A stretch of DNA of 64,000 nucleotides. Origin: Dehalococcoidia bacterium. GTDB taxonomy: Bacteria > Chloroflexota > Dehalococcoidia > Lucifugimonadales > Lucifugimonadaceae. Both the position numbers and the translations under genes were made by a program. The stretch is from the NCBI GenBank assembly GCA_009693115.1, contig SHXW01000011.1, forward strand, positions 1-64,000, written 5' to 3'. The notes beneath the pieces are model-generated. The model saw nothing but the letters and a program-made list of their open reading frames with translations, was not told the DNA's origin and did not search any database. This document shows, piece after piece, positions 18,099 to 26,537 of the stretch (its first letter is position 1; each line of letters starts with the position of its first letter).

Positions 18099-18790
18099 AT
18101 ATCAGGGTGAGCGACGCCGCGGTAGAGCGCGGGATGCGGTGGGTGCTCTCCATGCAGAGCAAGAACAGCGGCTGGGGCTCGTTCGACAAGGACAACACGA
18201 GCCTGCTGGCGACCAGGCTGCCATTCTTTGACTTCGGGGAAACAAATTGACCCGCCGAGTGTGGATGTGACCGCCCACATACTCGAGGCCATTGGCACAT
18301 TGGGGTATCCGGTGAAGGTGCCGGCTGTCGAAAAGGCGCTCAAATACATCTGGGATGAGCAGGAACAGAACGGCCCATGGTTCGGCAGGTTAGGGGCTGA
18401 TTACCTGTATGGGGCGGGCGTCGTGCTCCCCGCGCTCGCCTCGATCGGGTTTGACATGCAGGACGTAAGGGTGCAAAAAGCTGCTGATTGGGTGGAATCC
18501 CGCCAGAACCTTGATGGCGGTTGAGGGGAGACGCGGTAAACCGTGGCATGGAGTACCTCCTGAGGACACAGCAGGTGGACGGTGGCAGGGAAGAGGCCGA
18601 CTATACGGCGACCGGCTTTCCGGGTTACGGAATCGTCGACCGTAAGTTCAAGTCTCCGGGTGGAGAACGCTCGGAACTCGCGCCCGGCGAGATGCCAGCC
18701 GCCTTCATGATCAAGTAACATATGTATCGCCTTTACTGGCCGTTGTTGGCGTTGGGGCGATATGTCGCGAGCGCGAACACGCTCGCTTGA
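18099..18790 (+). pseudogene. shc: Remnant of squalene-hopene cyclase (C-terminal part)
   Basis: Only the last third of the cyclase is present: WVLSMQSKNSGWGSFDKDN, PFFDFGET, IDPPSVDVTAHILEAIG, LYGAGVVLPALASIGFD, NLDGG, RGMEYLLRTQQVDGG, TGFPGYG and YRLYWPLLALGRY. Lesions can be read directly: an extra A near 18242-18246 shifts the frame inside FGET/IDPPS; TGG is replaced by TGA in the Gly-Gly-Trp-Gly repeat at about 18522; a deletion of roughly 50 residues with a further shift follows near 18535; and a TAA at 18716-18718 replaces the tyrosine in MIK-Y-HMYRLYW. The catalytic DxDD motif, which would lie just before the retained part, is missing. No functional protein can be made. Confidence 0.9.
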
Positions 18791-19377
18791 ACATGGTGAT
18801 TGGTGACAGATCGAACTCAGGGGGTACCGGCTTGCAGAAAGCAAAAGCGGCTGAGATGACGGGGAGCGGCATCAGCGGCCGTGGCGCGTCAAGCAACGGC
18901 CACGCACGGCCGGAAGTCGTCGAGGGCACGTCTTTGAAGATCGTATCCCAGGTCTTTTCCTTTGAGACGGTCGGCGCGCCGGACTTTGTTGACCTGACAG
19001 CCGTAGTCTCGGACTTCGTAGCAAAATCTGGGGTCACTGCCGGTCAGGTTCTGGTGCACAGCAAGCACACGACGGCAGCCATCAAGATCAACGAGAATGA
19101 GCCACTGCTCCTCAAGGACGTGGCGCACTTCCTGGATCGGGCCGCCCCAAAGGACGCCTATTACCTGCATAACGACTTCGCCATCCGCACTGTGAACATG
19201 CACGAGGACGAGTGCCCGAACGGCCACGCTCACTGCCAGCACCTGATCCTGGGTACGAGCGAGGTGGTTCCGGTGATAGGTGGCGAGCTGGCGTTGGGAC
19301 AGTTCCAGCGGGTGTTCCTGATTGAGCTGGACGAACCGAAGACGCGCCAGGTAGTAATTCAGGTCATGGGCCTCTAA
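18787..19377 (+). CDS. YjbQ family protein (UPF0047; secondary thiamine-phosphate synthase-like)
   Basis: A cytosolic family of about 140 residues with a weak thiamine-phosphate synthase activity reported in E. coli but no firm role. The conserved core starts near residue 49 (SLKIVSQVFSFETVG) and contains VHSKHTTAAIKINENEP, NDFAIRTVNMHEDE, NGHAHCQHLILGTSEVVPV and the C-terminal LIELDEPKTRQVVIQVMG; the conserved histidines and glutamate of the metal site are present. The N-terminal 45 residues are Gly/Ser-rich and probably not conserved; a TTG at 18832 after a GGGGG stretch is an alternative start. The open frame begins inside the last codons of the cyclase remnant. Confidence 0.85.
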   Translation: MNMVIGDRSNSGGTGLQKAKAAEMTGSGISGRGASSNGHARPEVVEGTSLKIVSQVFSFETVGAPDFVDLTAVVSDFVAKSGVTAGQVLVHSKHTTAAIKINENEPLLLKDVAHFLDRAAPKDAYYLHNDFAIRTVNMHEDECPNGHAHCQHLILGTSEVVPVIGGELALGQFQRVFLIELDEPKTRQVVIQVMGL

Positions 19378-19423
19378 GCCCTGTCTTTCGGCCGCGGGTT
19401 TCCGCGCCAGATACGTAAACAAG

Positions 19424-20332
19424 ATGGCCACCACTTCCGCAGCAAGCTCCCCCGCAGCGGCGCGAGATGACGCGTTCACGGCCTGCGAACGGCTTGCAAA
19501 GTCGCACTACGAGAACTTTTCCGTGGCGACCTGGCTGCTCCCTGCAAGACTGCGCCGCCACATCTACCCGGTCTATGCCTTTTGTCGTGGTGTGGATGAC
19601 CTGGGAGATGAATTCTCAGGTGACAGGTCCGCCGCGCTCGATGAATGGGAGCGCCAGACGCGCCTGTGCTACTCGGGCACCCCCACGCATCCATATTTCA
19701 TCGCTCTTCAGGAAACGGTTGAGAAGTTTGACATCCCCCATGTGCTCTTTCTGAAACTGATCGAAGCGAACCGCCGTGACCAGCGCATCAAGCGATACCC
19801 CCACTACGCAGAACTTCTCGACTACTGCGACCATTCCGCCAACCCGGTGGGTCGCATGGTGCTCTACCTCTTCGGCCACCGGGAGGAGGAGTTGCATATC
19901 CTTTCTGATTACACCTGCACCGCCCTCCAACTGACTAATTTCTGGCAGGATGTGTGGCGGGACTACGAGAGTGGGCGCATCTACCTACCGCTTGCTGACA
20001 TGCGTGATTTCGGCGTGGACGAGCAGGCCATAGCTGACCGCCGCGCGACGCCCGGGTTCAAGCGCCTGATGAAGTTCGAGGTCGAGCGTACCCGCGACCT
20101 CTTTCGGAAGGGTTACCCGCTGTCTGTCCGTGTCGTCAGGCAGGCACGGATAGACGTCACGCTCTTCACAGCAGGCGGGCTATCAGTGCTCAAGGCGATT
20201 GAAGCGCAGGACCATGACGTGTTGGCGTCCCGGCCAGCGCTTTCCAAGCGGGCGAAGGCACGTCTGCTCGCCATGGCCTGGCTGAGGACGAAGCTGGGGT
20301 TAGAGCCTTTGCCGCGGAGCCTGATCGGATAG
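19424..20332 (+). CDS. hpnC: Hydroxysqualene synthase HpnC (squalene/phytoene synthase family)
   Basis: With HpnD and HpnE this forms the bacterial three-enzyme squalene route; HpnC converts presqualene diphosphate to hydroxysqualene. The 302-residue protein has YAFCRGVDDLGDE (first aspartate motif), the tyrosine-rich RYPHYAELLDYCDHSANPVGRMVL and NFWQDVWRDYESGRIYLP (second aspartate motif). The CRGVDDLGDE and QDVWRDY variants are characteristic of HpnC rather than phytoene synthase. It is followed 37 bases later by hpnD on the same strand. Confidence 0.9.
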   Translation: MATTSAASSPAAARDDAFTACERLAKSHYENFSVATWLLPARLRRHIYPVYAFCRGVDDLGDEFSGDRSAALDEWERQTRLCYSGTPTHPYFIALQETVEKFDIPHVLFLKLIEANRRDQRIKRYPHYAELLDYCDHSANPVGRMVLYLFGHREEELHILSDYTCTALQLTNFWQDVWRDYESGRIYLPLADMRDFGVDEQAIADRRATPGFKRLMKFEVERTRDLFRKGYPLSVRVVRQARIDVTLFTAGGLSVLKAIEAQDHDVLASRPALSKRAKARLLAMAWLRTKLGLEPLPRSLIG

Positions 20333-20369
20333 ACTTCCGTCCCGTGTGGAGTTGTATTGGGAGAGCGCA

Positions 20370-21275
20370 TTGACGTTGCAGGTTCCGGCATCCCCCGGCC
20401 CGACACGGGCCGCGCTAGACACGCGCATGGCGTACGACATCTGCGCAAAAATCACGCGCGCCGCATCGACGAACTTTTATTACGGCTTTCAGGCCTTGCC
20501 ACGCGACAAGCGCAATGCCATCTATGCCGCCTACGCCTTCTGCCGGCTGTGCGACGATATTGTTGACGAGCCGTCACGCAAAGCGACCGCAGCGCAAGAG
20601 TTGGCGAGTTTGCGCCTCGAGCTAGCGGCGGCGCACAGGGGTCAGGTGGACGGCCCTGTCTGGACGGCACTCGCTGACTCGCAGCGCAAGTACGGTATCA
20701 GGCAGGAACACCTTGTTGATGTGGTTGACGGTTGTGAGATGGACCTTACGAAGGCCAGCTACGCGAACTTCACCGAGCTTGAGGGGTATTGCAGGCGCGT
20801 GGCGAGCGCGGCCGGACTGGTGGTCTTGGAGGTTTGCGGGTATACGGATGAGAAGGCCGTGCAGCATGCCATAGACCTGGGCATCGCGATGCAGATCACG
20901 AACATCATGCGCGACCTGGCCGAGGATACCCGCAACGGTCGCGTCTATCTCCCTCAGGACGAGCTGCAACGCTTTGGCTATTCCGAAGCTGACCTCATGC
21001 GCAGCATTGTCGATGATCGCTTCCGTGGGCTGATGAAGTTCCAGACGGATCGGGCAAAGATGTATTTCGAAAGCGGGGAAAAGCTGTTCCCGTACCTTGA
21101 CCGTCGTTCAAGGACCTGCGCGGAGACGATGGCCCGGGTCTACCGCATGCTACTGAGCAAGATCGAATCGTCCGGTTATGACGTTTTCTCCCGCAGGGTG
21201 AGCCTGAGTAAACGGGAGAAGCTGGCACTGGCTGCGCGACTATGGCTTCAGAGCAGGTTGCTGGCGTTTGCCTGA
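20370..21275 (+). CDS. hpnD: Presqualene diphosphate synthase HpnD
   Basis: Head-to-head condensation of two farnesyl diphosphates to presqualene diphosphate. About 301 residues. The first aspartate motif is CRLCDDIVDEPS, preceded by STNFYYGFQALPRDKRNAIYA; the second is NIMRDLAEDTRNGRVYLPQDELQRFG. The TTG at 20370 has GGGAGAGC seven bases upstream and is preferred over the GTG at 20346; the ATG at 20427 is a third option. It is 30 bases ahead of hpnE. Together hpnC, hpnD and hpnE are sufficient for squalene formation from farnesyl diphosphate. Confidence 0.9.
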   Translation: MTLQVPASPGPTRAALDTRMAYDICAKITRAASTNFYYGFQALPRDKRNAIYAAYAFCRLCDDIVDEPSRKATAAQELASLRLELAAAHRGQVDGPVWTALADSQRKYGIRQEHLVDVVDGCEMDLTKASYANFTELEGYCRRVASAAGLVVLEVCGYTDEKAVQHAIDLGIAMQITNIMRDLAEDTRNGRVYLPQDELQRFGYSEADLMRSIVDDRFRGLMKFQTDRAKMYFESGEKLFPYLDRRSRTCAETMARVYRMLLSKIESSGYDVFSRRVSLSKREKLALAARLWLQSRLLAFA

Positions 21276-21305
21276 CCCTCTGCTCAGGCGAGGGCCTCTC
21301 ATCGC

Positions 21306-23810
21306 ATGAAACCCACATCATCTCCTGTCAGGCGCAAGACCGTCATCATCATCGGCGGTGGGATTGCAGGCCTTGCTGCCGCCGTCCGGCTGGGGCAGAT
21401 GGGCCATACGGCGGTCGTCCTCGAAAAACGGCCCTTTCTTGGAGGTCGCGCCTTCTCGTTCATTGACCCCGAGACTAGTGTGGAAGTGGACAACGGACAG
21501 CATGTCTTCGTCGGCGCTTGCACGGAATATCAGCAGTTCCTGAAGGACATAGGCGCGTGGGACAGGGTACGGATGCTGCCCAGGTTGGACTCTCTGGTGT
21601 TGAAGGGCAGGGTTGCGGCCAGATTGCGGGGGCCGGGGAACATGAAGGGTGAATACGCGAACATTTTTGCAGTCCTCGGATACAGTCACCTTTCCCTCGC
21701 CAACCGCCTCCGTGTCATCTACGGCATTGCGCGCATCAAGCATGCCCGTCGGCTGCCCGGCGGGCCACTTGAGCAAGAGACGTTCGACCGCTGGCTGTTG
21801 CGCCATGGGCAGAACGACCGGACCATCAAGTACTTCTGGGACCTCATCGTCCTGCCTGCACTCAATGACAGCATTTCTGCCGTGAGCGCCGACGCCGGGC
21901 TGATGCTGTTTCAGACTGCTCTCCTGGGCGGACCTGCGAACGCGGCCATTGGTTACCCGGTGACCGGACTTACAACACTCACCGGCGACCCCGCGCGGGC
22001 GGCGATAGAGAGGGATGGGGGGGTGGTCAGGCCCGGCGCAGAGGTTGAACAGATCGAATTCGAGGGTGGACAGGTAAGCGGCGTCAGGCTTGCAGGCGGT
22101 GAGGTGGTGCGGGGCGACGCGTACATCGCCGCTCTGCCCGCCGCGGCGATGTTGGGCGTGCTTCCGTATGAGGTCCAACAGAGCGGTTTCTTCGCGTCGG
22201 CCCGTGGCATTGAAACGTCCCCCATCGTTGGCGTCCACATCTGGTACGACCGCCCTGTGATGGTTGAGAAGTTCGCCGCTGTGCTGGATAGTCCGCTGCA
22301 GTGGGTGTTCAACGTTGACGCGATGCAAGGGGACGACCGGGCCGTTGGACAGGCTGTGGGCGGGCAGGGGCCGGGCGGCGGGCAGCACGTCGTGATTTCC
22401 CTGAGCGGCGCGTGGCAGTGGAGGGACATGGGCAAGGCTGAACTGCGGGAGACGTTCGCGGCTGAGATGGTCAAAGTATTTCCGGCGGCGAACGGTGCTC
22501 AGGTGACGCGGTCGCTGACCGTGAAGACGCTGGATGCCACATTCAGGTCCGTGCCGGGTTCCGAGCGGTACAGGCTTCCGCAGAAGACACCTGTAGCGAA
22601 CTTCTTTCTGGCGGGTGATTGGACGGCCACCGGCTGGCCCTCGACCATGGAGAGCGCGGTGCGGAGCGGGAACCGGGCGGCGAAGGCTGCCGTCAGCTTG
22701 TTGCAGTCCACCCTGGGCCACGCTTCCATCGAGGTTGCGTTGGCCGCTCCTGTTCGGACTGAGGGTGTCTACCTGCATGGGATGCATGCCTCCTCCGGTG
22801 TGTCTTCACTCAAGAGCGTGCTAGTCCTCGCGCCGTTCGATGACGAATCGCTCACAGAACTGCGCGAAGAGTGCGACGTGACGGTAGAGAGCTGGCTCGA
22901 CACCGGGAAGCTCTGGGACCCAGCGGAACTCGGAACGCGCATCTGCGACGAAAGATTCGACGCCGTCATCGCAGAGTCCGATTTTCTGTTCGCAGAGACA
23001 TTCGATGCCGCTCCGGGCCTGAAGTTCGCCGGAATATGCCGGTCAGCAATTAACCAGGTTGACGTGGTGGCTGCGACCGGACGGGGTGTCGTCGTCGTGA
23101 ACACGCCGGGGCGCAACGCCGTTGCGGTGGCGGAGCACGCAGTTGGGCTGATGCTCGCGGTGGCAAGGCGCACTGCCGAATCGGACAGATACGTGCAGGA
23201 GCGCAGGTGGGAATCGCCGTCGGAGCCATACAGGTCACTGCGCGGAGTCGAGCTAAGTGGCAAGGTGGTGGGCATCGTTGGCCTGGGCGCCATAGGCAGG
23301 CGTGTGGCATCGCTTTGCAACGCCTTTGGGATGCATGTGTTGGCATACGACCCCTTCGTGACTCGCGCGGACGCAAAGGCTGTCGGCGCGGTGTGGTCAG
23401 AGCTTGACTTCCTGCTTGAATCGGCGGACTTTGTGACGCTGCACGCTCCGGCGCCAATGGATGGGACGCCTCTCCTCAGCGCTGATCGCGTAGCGCGGAT
23501 GAAGCATGGGGCGGTGATCGTGAACACAGCGTCCGCAGAGCTGGTGGACCAGGGCGCGCTCGTTGCTGCACTCAAGTCAGGTGGGCTGCGTGGCGCGGGC
23601 CTGGACATATTCCCAACGCACCCCGTTGAGCCGTCCAGTCCGTTGCTGGGCCTCGCTAACGTCGTGCTTACGCCGCACATCGGCGGCGCGACGGACGGAA
23701 CCATAGAACGGTACTCGGCTGCGATGGCTGTTGACCTGATCCGGTTCAAGAATGGTGAGAGGCCGCTGCACCTGGTAAACCCCGAGGTCTGGGAGCGTAG
23801 GCGTGCCTAG
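21306..23810 (+). CDS. hpnE: HpnE (hydroxysqualene dehydroxylase) fused to a 2-hydroxyacid-dehydrogenase-like domain
   Basis: An 834-residue two-domain protein. Residues 1-480 are an FAD amine-oxidase-fold enzyme (VIIIGGGIAGLAAAVRLGQMG, KRPFLGGRAFSF, and the C-terminal FAD block NFFLAGDWTATGWPSTMESAV), matching HpnE, which reduces hydroxysqualene to squalene. After a linker, residues 493-834 resemble D-2-hydroxyacid dehydrogenases (GIVGLGAIGRRVASLC nucleotide motif; TPHIGGATDGT with the catalytic His). In that domain the catalytic Arg position reads NTASAELVD instead of N-x-x-RG, and the catalytic Glu position reads FPTHP instead of FPTEP. An ATG at 22782 could start a separate protein but lacks a good ribosome-binding site. 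The 3' end overlaps the kinase gene by eight bases. Confidence 0.88.
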   Translation: MKPTSSPVRRKTVIIIGGGIAGLAAAVRLGQMGHTAVVLEKRPFLGGRAFSFIDPETSVEVDNGQHVFVGACTEYQQFLKDIGAWDRVRMLPRLDSLVLKGRVAARLRGPGNMKGEYANIFAVLGYSHLSLANRLRVIYGIARIKHARRLPGGPLEQETFDRWLLRHGQNDRTIKYFWDLIVLPALNDSISAVSADAGLMLFQTALLGGPANAAIGYPVTGLTTLTGDPARAAIERDGGVVRPGAEVEQIEFEGGQVSGVRLAGGEVVRGDAYIAALPAAAMLGVLPYEVQQSGFFASARGIETSPIVGVHIWYDRPVMVEKFAAVLDSPLQWVFNVDAMQGDDRAVGQAVGGQGPGGGQHVVISLSGAWQWRDMGKAELRETFAAEMVKVFPAANGAQVTRSLTVKTLDATFRSVPGSERYRLPQKTPVANFFLAGDWTATGWPSTMESAVRSGNRAAKAAVSLLQSTLGHASIEVALAAPVRTEGVYLHGMHASSGVSSLKSVLVLAPFDDESLTELREECDVTVESWLDTGKLWDPAELGTRICDERFDAVIAESDFLFAETFDAAPGLKFAGICRSAINQVDVVAATGRGVVVVNTPGRNAVAVAEHAVGLMLAVARRTAESDRYVQERRWESPSEPYRSLRGVELSGKVVGIVGLGAIGRRVASLCNAFGMHVLAYDPFVTRADAKAVGAVWSELDFLLESADFVTLHAPAPMDGTPLLSADRVARMKHGAVIVNTASAELVDQGALVAALKSGGLRGAGLDIFPTHPVEPSSPLLGLANVVLTPHIGGATDGTIERYSAAMAVDLIRFKNGERPLHLVNPEVWERRRA

Positions 23811-25317
23811 CCGCAGGCCGCTCTTTCTGGCGGTTGACTTTGGGACCAGCCACGTCCGCGCCGCAGTGGGAGCGAGCGCAGGCACTCCCTTCGCTGTCGC
23901 GGCACGTCCGGTGCGGTACTTCGTCCCGGAAGGCGGGCCGCAAACGGCGAGCGAGTTCAGCACCGAGGCGGTCTGGAGATCTGTCTGCGTCTGCGTCCGG
24001 GATGTGGTCGGGCTGGCAGGAGTGAAGGAGGATCAGATAGCTGGCATTGGCGTGACCAGCCAGCGGCTGGGCCTCGTCATGATCGGCCTCGACGGGAAAG
24101 AACTTTACGGCGGGCCGAACAGCGACGCGCGCGGAATCTTCGAGGGTGCTGAGATAGACGCCGAGATGGGCGATGCCATCTGGCAGGCTACCGGCCACGG
24201 GCCCGCACTCCTGCTTGCGTGGTCGAAGCTTCTGTGGTTCAAAAAGAACGCGCCGAAAACCTTCGAGCGCGCCCGTTCCATCGCCGGGCTGGCCGATTGG
24301 CTGGTTTACCGCATGACCGGAGTGCTGGCGATGGAGCCTGCGCTGGGCGTCGAGTCCGGGCTGGCACTCATTTCGACTGGCCTGCCTGCGACGGCCCTGC
24401 GACGGCCTCTGGGGCTGGATCAGATAGAACTGCCGGCAACGTGCGCTGCGGGGACTGTTGCCGGGTCTCTCAAGTCAGGGCCTGCGCGCAATTTTGGCCT
24501 CCGTGAGGGCACGCCGGTTGTCGTCTGTGGGCCGGACACGCAGGCTGGGCTCGTGGGGATGGGGGTGAGCGAACCGGGCAGTGTGGGCGTGATAGCAGGT
24601 TGGAGCGCAGCGGCGCAACTTGTCACGGACAGGCCCGTATTCGATGAGACGCGATCACTATGGACGGGGCGGCACGTCGTCCCGGAGCGGTGGGTGCTTG
24701 AGGGTAATGTGGGCGAAATGGGGGGCGCATATGCCTGGTTGGCTGGGCTGATGTCTGAAGGCGTGCATAGGGAGGAGACATTTGCGAGGCTGGACAGGAT
24801 GGCATCGAAGGTGGAGCCGGGGTCAAGGGGGACGAGTGCGTTCCTGGGGCCGTCGTTCGTAAACATGCTGACTGTCGGGCTCAAGACCGGTGGCGTTACC
24901 TTCCCCGTCCCGCTCGCCTTCGAGCCGCCGGACCGGGGGTCTATCGCACGCGCCGCGCTTGAGAATTTCGCCTTCGCGCTCAGACACAACCTTGACAGGC
25001 TGGGCCTTGTCGCGGGCGGGTGGCGGGATGTGGCCGTGGGTGGCGGGATGGTGAAGACGAAGACGTTCCGCGAATTGGTCGCAGCCTGTCTGGCGCGGCC
25101 GGTCGCATTTGGGACAGCGGGCGATGCCACGGTGCGGGGCACCCTCTCCTTGACGGGTGCTGGCACTGGTGAAGGACTGCCGCTTGACCGTGCACTCGCG
25201 CGTCGGCGAAACGAATTGCGAACATTGGAGCCTTCTGCAACGGACGCCGCGCGGTATGACGACCTGTACCTTGGCTGGCGGATGCGGGAACGGCGTCTTC
25301 TTGAGATGGAGGTTTAG
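23803..25317 (+). CDS. FGGY-family carbohydrate kinase
   Basis: ATP-dependent kinase of sugars or polyols, 504 residues, closest in appearance to xylulokinases. The N-terminal actin-like ATPase domain starts LAVDFGTSHVRAAVG; TSQRLGLVMI and DARG follow; the catalytic aspartate lies in CGPDTQAGLVGMG; the second domain has GGGMVKTKTFRELVA near the C-terminus. The substrate is not readable. The GTG start lies within the end of the HpnE-fusion gene (8-base overlap), so it is coupled to that dehydrogenase-like domain rather than obviously to squalene synthesis. Confidence 0.85.
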   Translation: MPSRRPLFLAVDFGTSHVRAAVGASAGTPFAVAARPVRYFVPEGGPQTASEFSTEAVWRSVCVCVRDVVGLAGVKEDQIAGIGVTSQRLGLVMIGLDGKELYGGPNSDARGIFEGAEIDAEMGDAIWQATGHGPALLLAWSKLLWFKKNAPKTFERARSIAGLADWLVYRMTGVLAMEPALGVESGLALISTGLPATALRRPLGLDQIELPATCAAGTVAGSLKSGPARNFGLREGTPVVVCGPDTQAGLVGMGVSEPGSVGVIAGWSAAAQLVTDRPVFDETRSLWTGRHVVPERWVLEGNVGEMGGAYAWLAGLMSEGVHREETFARLDRMASKVEPGSRGTSAFLGPSFVNMLTVGLKTGGVTFPVPLAFEPPDRGSIARAALENFAFALRHNLDRLGLVAGGWRDVAVGGGMVKTKTFRELVAACLARPVAFGTAGDATVRGTLSLTGAGTGEGLPLDRALARRRNELRTLEPSATDAARYDDLYLGWRMRERRLLEMEV

Positions 25318-25611
25318 GGGCCTTCGCGTCTGCGCGCCCTGAGCCTGTCGACGCGCCCCATCCTTCTTCTTGTCTCAGCGGGAGTGGGTCTGGCGAGGGA
25401 CAAACACAAACCCTGAATACTGCCAATGGAACTGCAGCGAAGTGGTTCCGGTTCAGTTCGTCAGACTCAGCTTCGTGGCCCATACCCGCGCCCGCGGGGC
25501 CTGTCCGTCCATGGTCCCCATGTCGCCGGTGTGACATCCGACACTCGGAGATAGCGGTTCGTCCTGTCTAAACTCTGCAGCGGAGTTCGTTCCGCCGCTT
25601 TGGAGAATGAC
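25318..25611 (+). other. Gene-free interval before radC
   Basis: About 290 bases between the kinase stop and radC. No tRNA, hairpin terminator or domain-bearing frame was found. A short GCGCCCGCGGGGC palindrome-like patch lies near 25490. This interval probably holds the radC promoter, but no convincing -35/-10 pair was seen. Confidence 0.3.
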
Positions 25612-26451
25612 ATGACCACCCTGGCTGCATCACCTGTCCCGGCATCCGTTCCAGGTCAACCGGTCGGGCCTCCACCCACAAATCCGGTGGGCAACTCGCT
25701 TACCATCCACGAGTTCCCACAAAGTGAGCGCCCGCGAGAACGGCTTTGCCACTACGGAGCGGGCAGCCTTTCAAACAGCGAGCTGGTCGCGATCCTTTTC
25801 CGGACGGGTCTCAAGGGCGAGAATGTCCTGTCGTTGGCTACGCGCGTACTGACAAAGGCAGGCGGTCTGAGCGGACTGGCGCGGCAAAGTTTTGACGAAC
25901 TGTGTTCGCACAAGGGCGTATCGGAAGCCAAAGCCTGTCAGTTGCTGGCTGCACTGGAGCTGGGTAAGCGCGTTTCCTCACTTGCGCCTGAAGGCCGCGC
26001 AGTGATCAGGAACTCCAGGGACATAGCCCACCTGCTTGAGGCAGAAATGTCCGTGCTTGCCAGAGAGAGCTTCCGTGTTGTGCTACTCAACACCCGGAAT
26101 GAAGTCATGGGAATAGAGGATCTCTATTCCGGGAGTGTGAATTCTGCCGTGGTCCGTCCCGCAGAGGTGTTTGCCGGGGCGGTACGGAAGATGTGCATGG
26201 CAATAGCCGTAGTCCACAATCACCCGTCCGGGAACCCCGCCCCGAGTCAGGAGGACATAGAACTGACGCGCAAGTTGGAAGAGGCGGGGGCGGCTTTGGA
26301 CATACAACTAGTGGACCATGTGATCATCGGCCAGGGTAGGTGGACTTCTCTGAGGGACACCGGGCTCGGGTTCAAGCAGGATGAGTCAGTCCGGGCCGCT
26401 TCCGCTGTGGCGAGATCGCTCAAAGCCGGATCTGCCCGTCTCCGTGGCTGA
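25612..26451 (+). CDS. radC: RadC family JAB/MPN-domain protein
   Basis: A 279-residue RadC homologue. The N-terminal helix-hairpin-helix-like region (RERLCHYGAGSLSNSELVAILFRTG) is followed by a JAMM metalloprotease-like domain with the metal motif VVHNHPSGNPAPSQED (His-x-His, Ser, Asp) and the upstream glutamate in EDLYSGSVNSAVVRPAEVF. The biochemical role of RadC is unsettled; the old DNA-repair assignment has been questioned. The ATG at 25612 is chosen because GGAGA lies just upstream; a TTG at 25600 would add four residues. It converges on ftsZ across a shared terminator. Confidence 0.93.
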   Translation: MTTLAASPVPASVPGQPVGPPPTNPVGNSLTIHEFPQSERPRERLCHYGAGSLSNSELVAILFRTGLKGENVLSLATRVLTKAGGLSGLARQSFDELCSHKGVSEAKACQLLAALELGKRVSSLAPEGRAVIRNSRDIAHLLEAEMSVLARESFRVVLLNTRNEVMGIEDLYSGSVNSAVVRPAEVFAGAVRKMCMAIAVVHNHPSGNPAPSQEDIELTRKLEEAGAALDIQLVDHVIIGQGRWTSLRDTGLGFKQDESVRAASAVARSLKAGSARLRG

Positions 26452-26474
26452 TAGATCCGCAAGCCAGGTACAAC

Positions 26475-26506
26475 AGAAGGCCCGCGGCGAGCGCCGCGGG
26501 CCTTCT
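26475..26506. terminator. Bidirectional terminator between radC and ftsZ
   Basis: A perfect 14-base-pair stem (AGAAGGCCCGCGGC at 26475-26488 with its complement at 26493-26506) with the loop GAGC. On the plus strand it is followed by TTTGC. It stands between the convergent radC and ftsZ stops, 24 and 32 bases from them. Confidence 0.85.
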
Positions 26507-26537
26507 TTGCTTTCCGGGTGTCTTGGATGCCGCAGGG

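Noticed and set aside
17035-18300. A 421-codon minus-strand frame opposite hpnG and the hopanoid remnants
   Set aside because: Arg/Pro/His-rich shadow of the GC-rich plus-strand genes; no domain.
21318-22787. A 489-codon minus-strand frame opposite hpnE
   Set aside because: It mirrors the codon structure of the well-supported hpnE frame and its composition is that of an antisense shadow.
15513-25317. Isoprenoid block considered as a carotenoid cluster
   Set aside because: The two synthases and the FAD enzyme carry HpnC, HpnD and HpnE features, and hopanoid genes adjoin; no crtB/crtI-specific signals.
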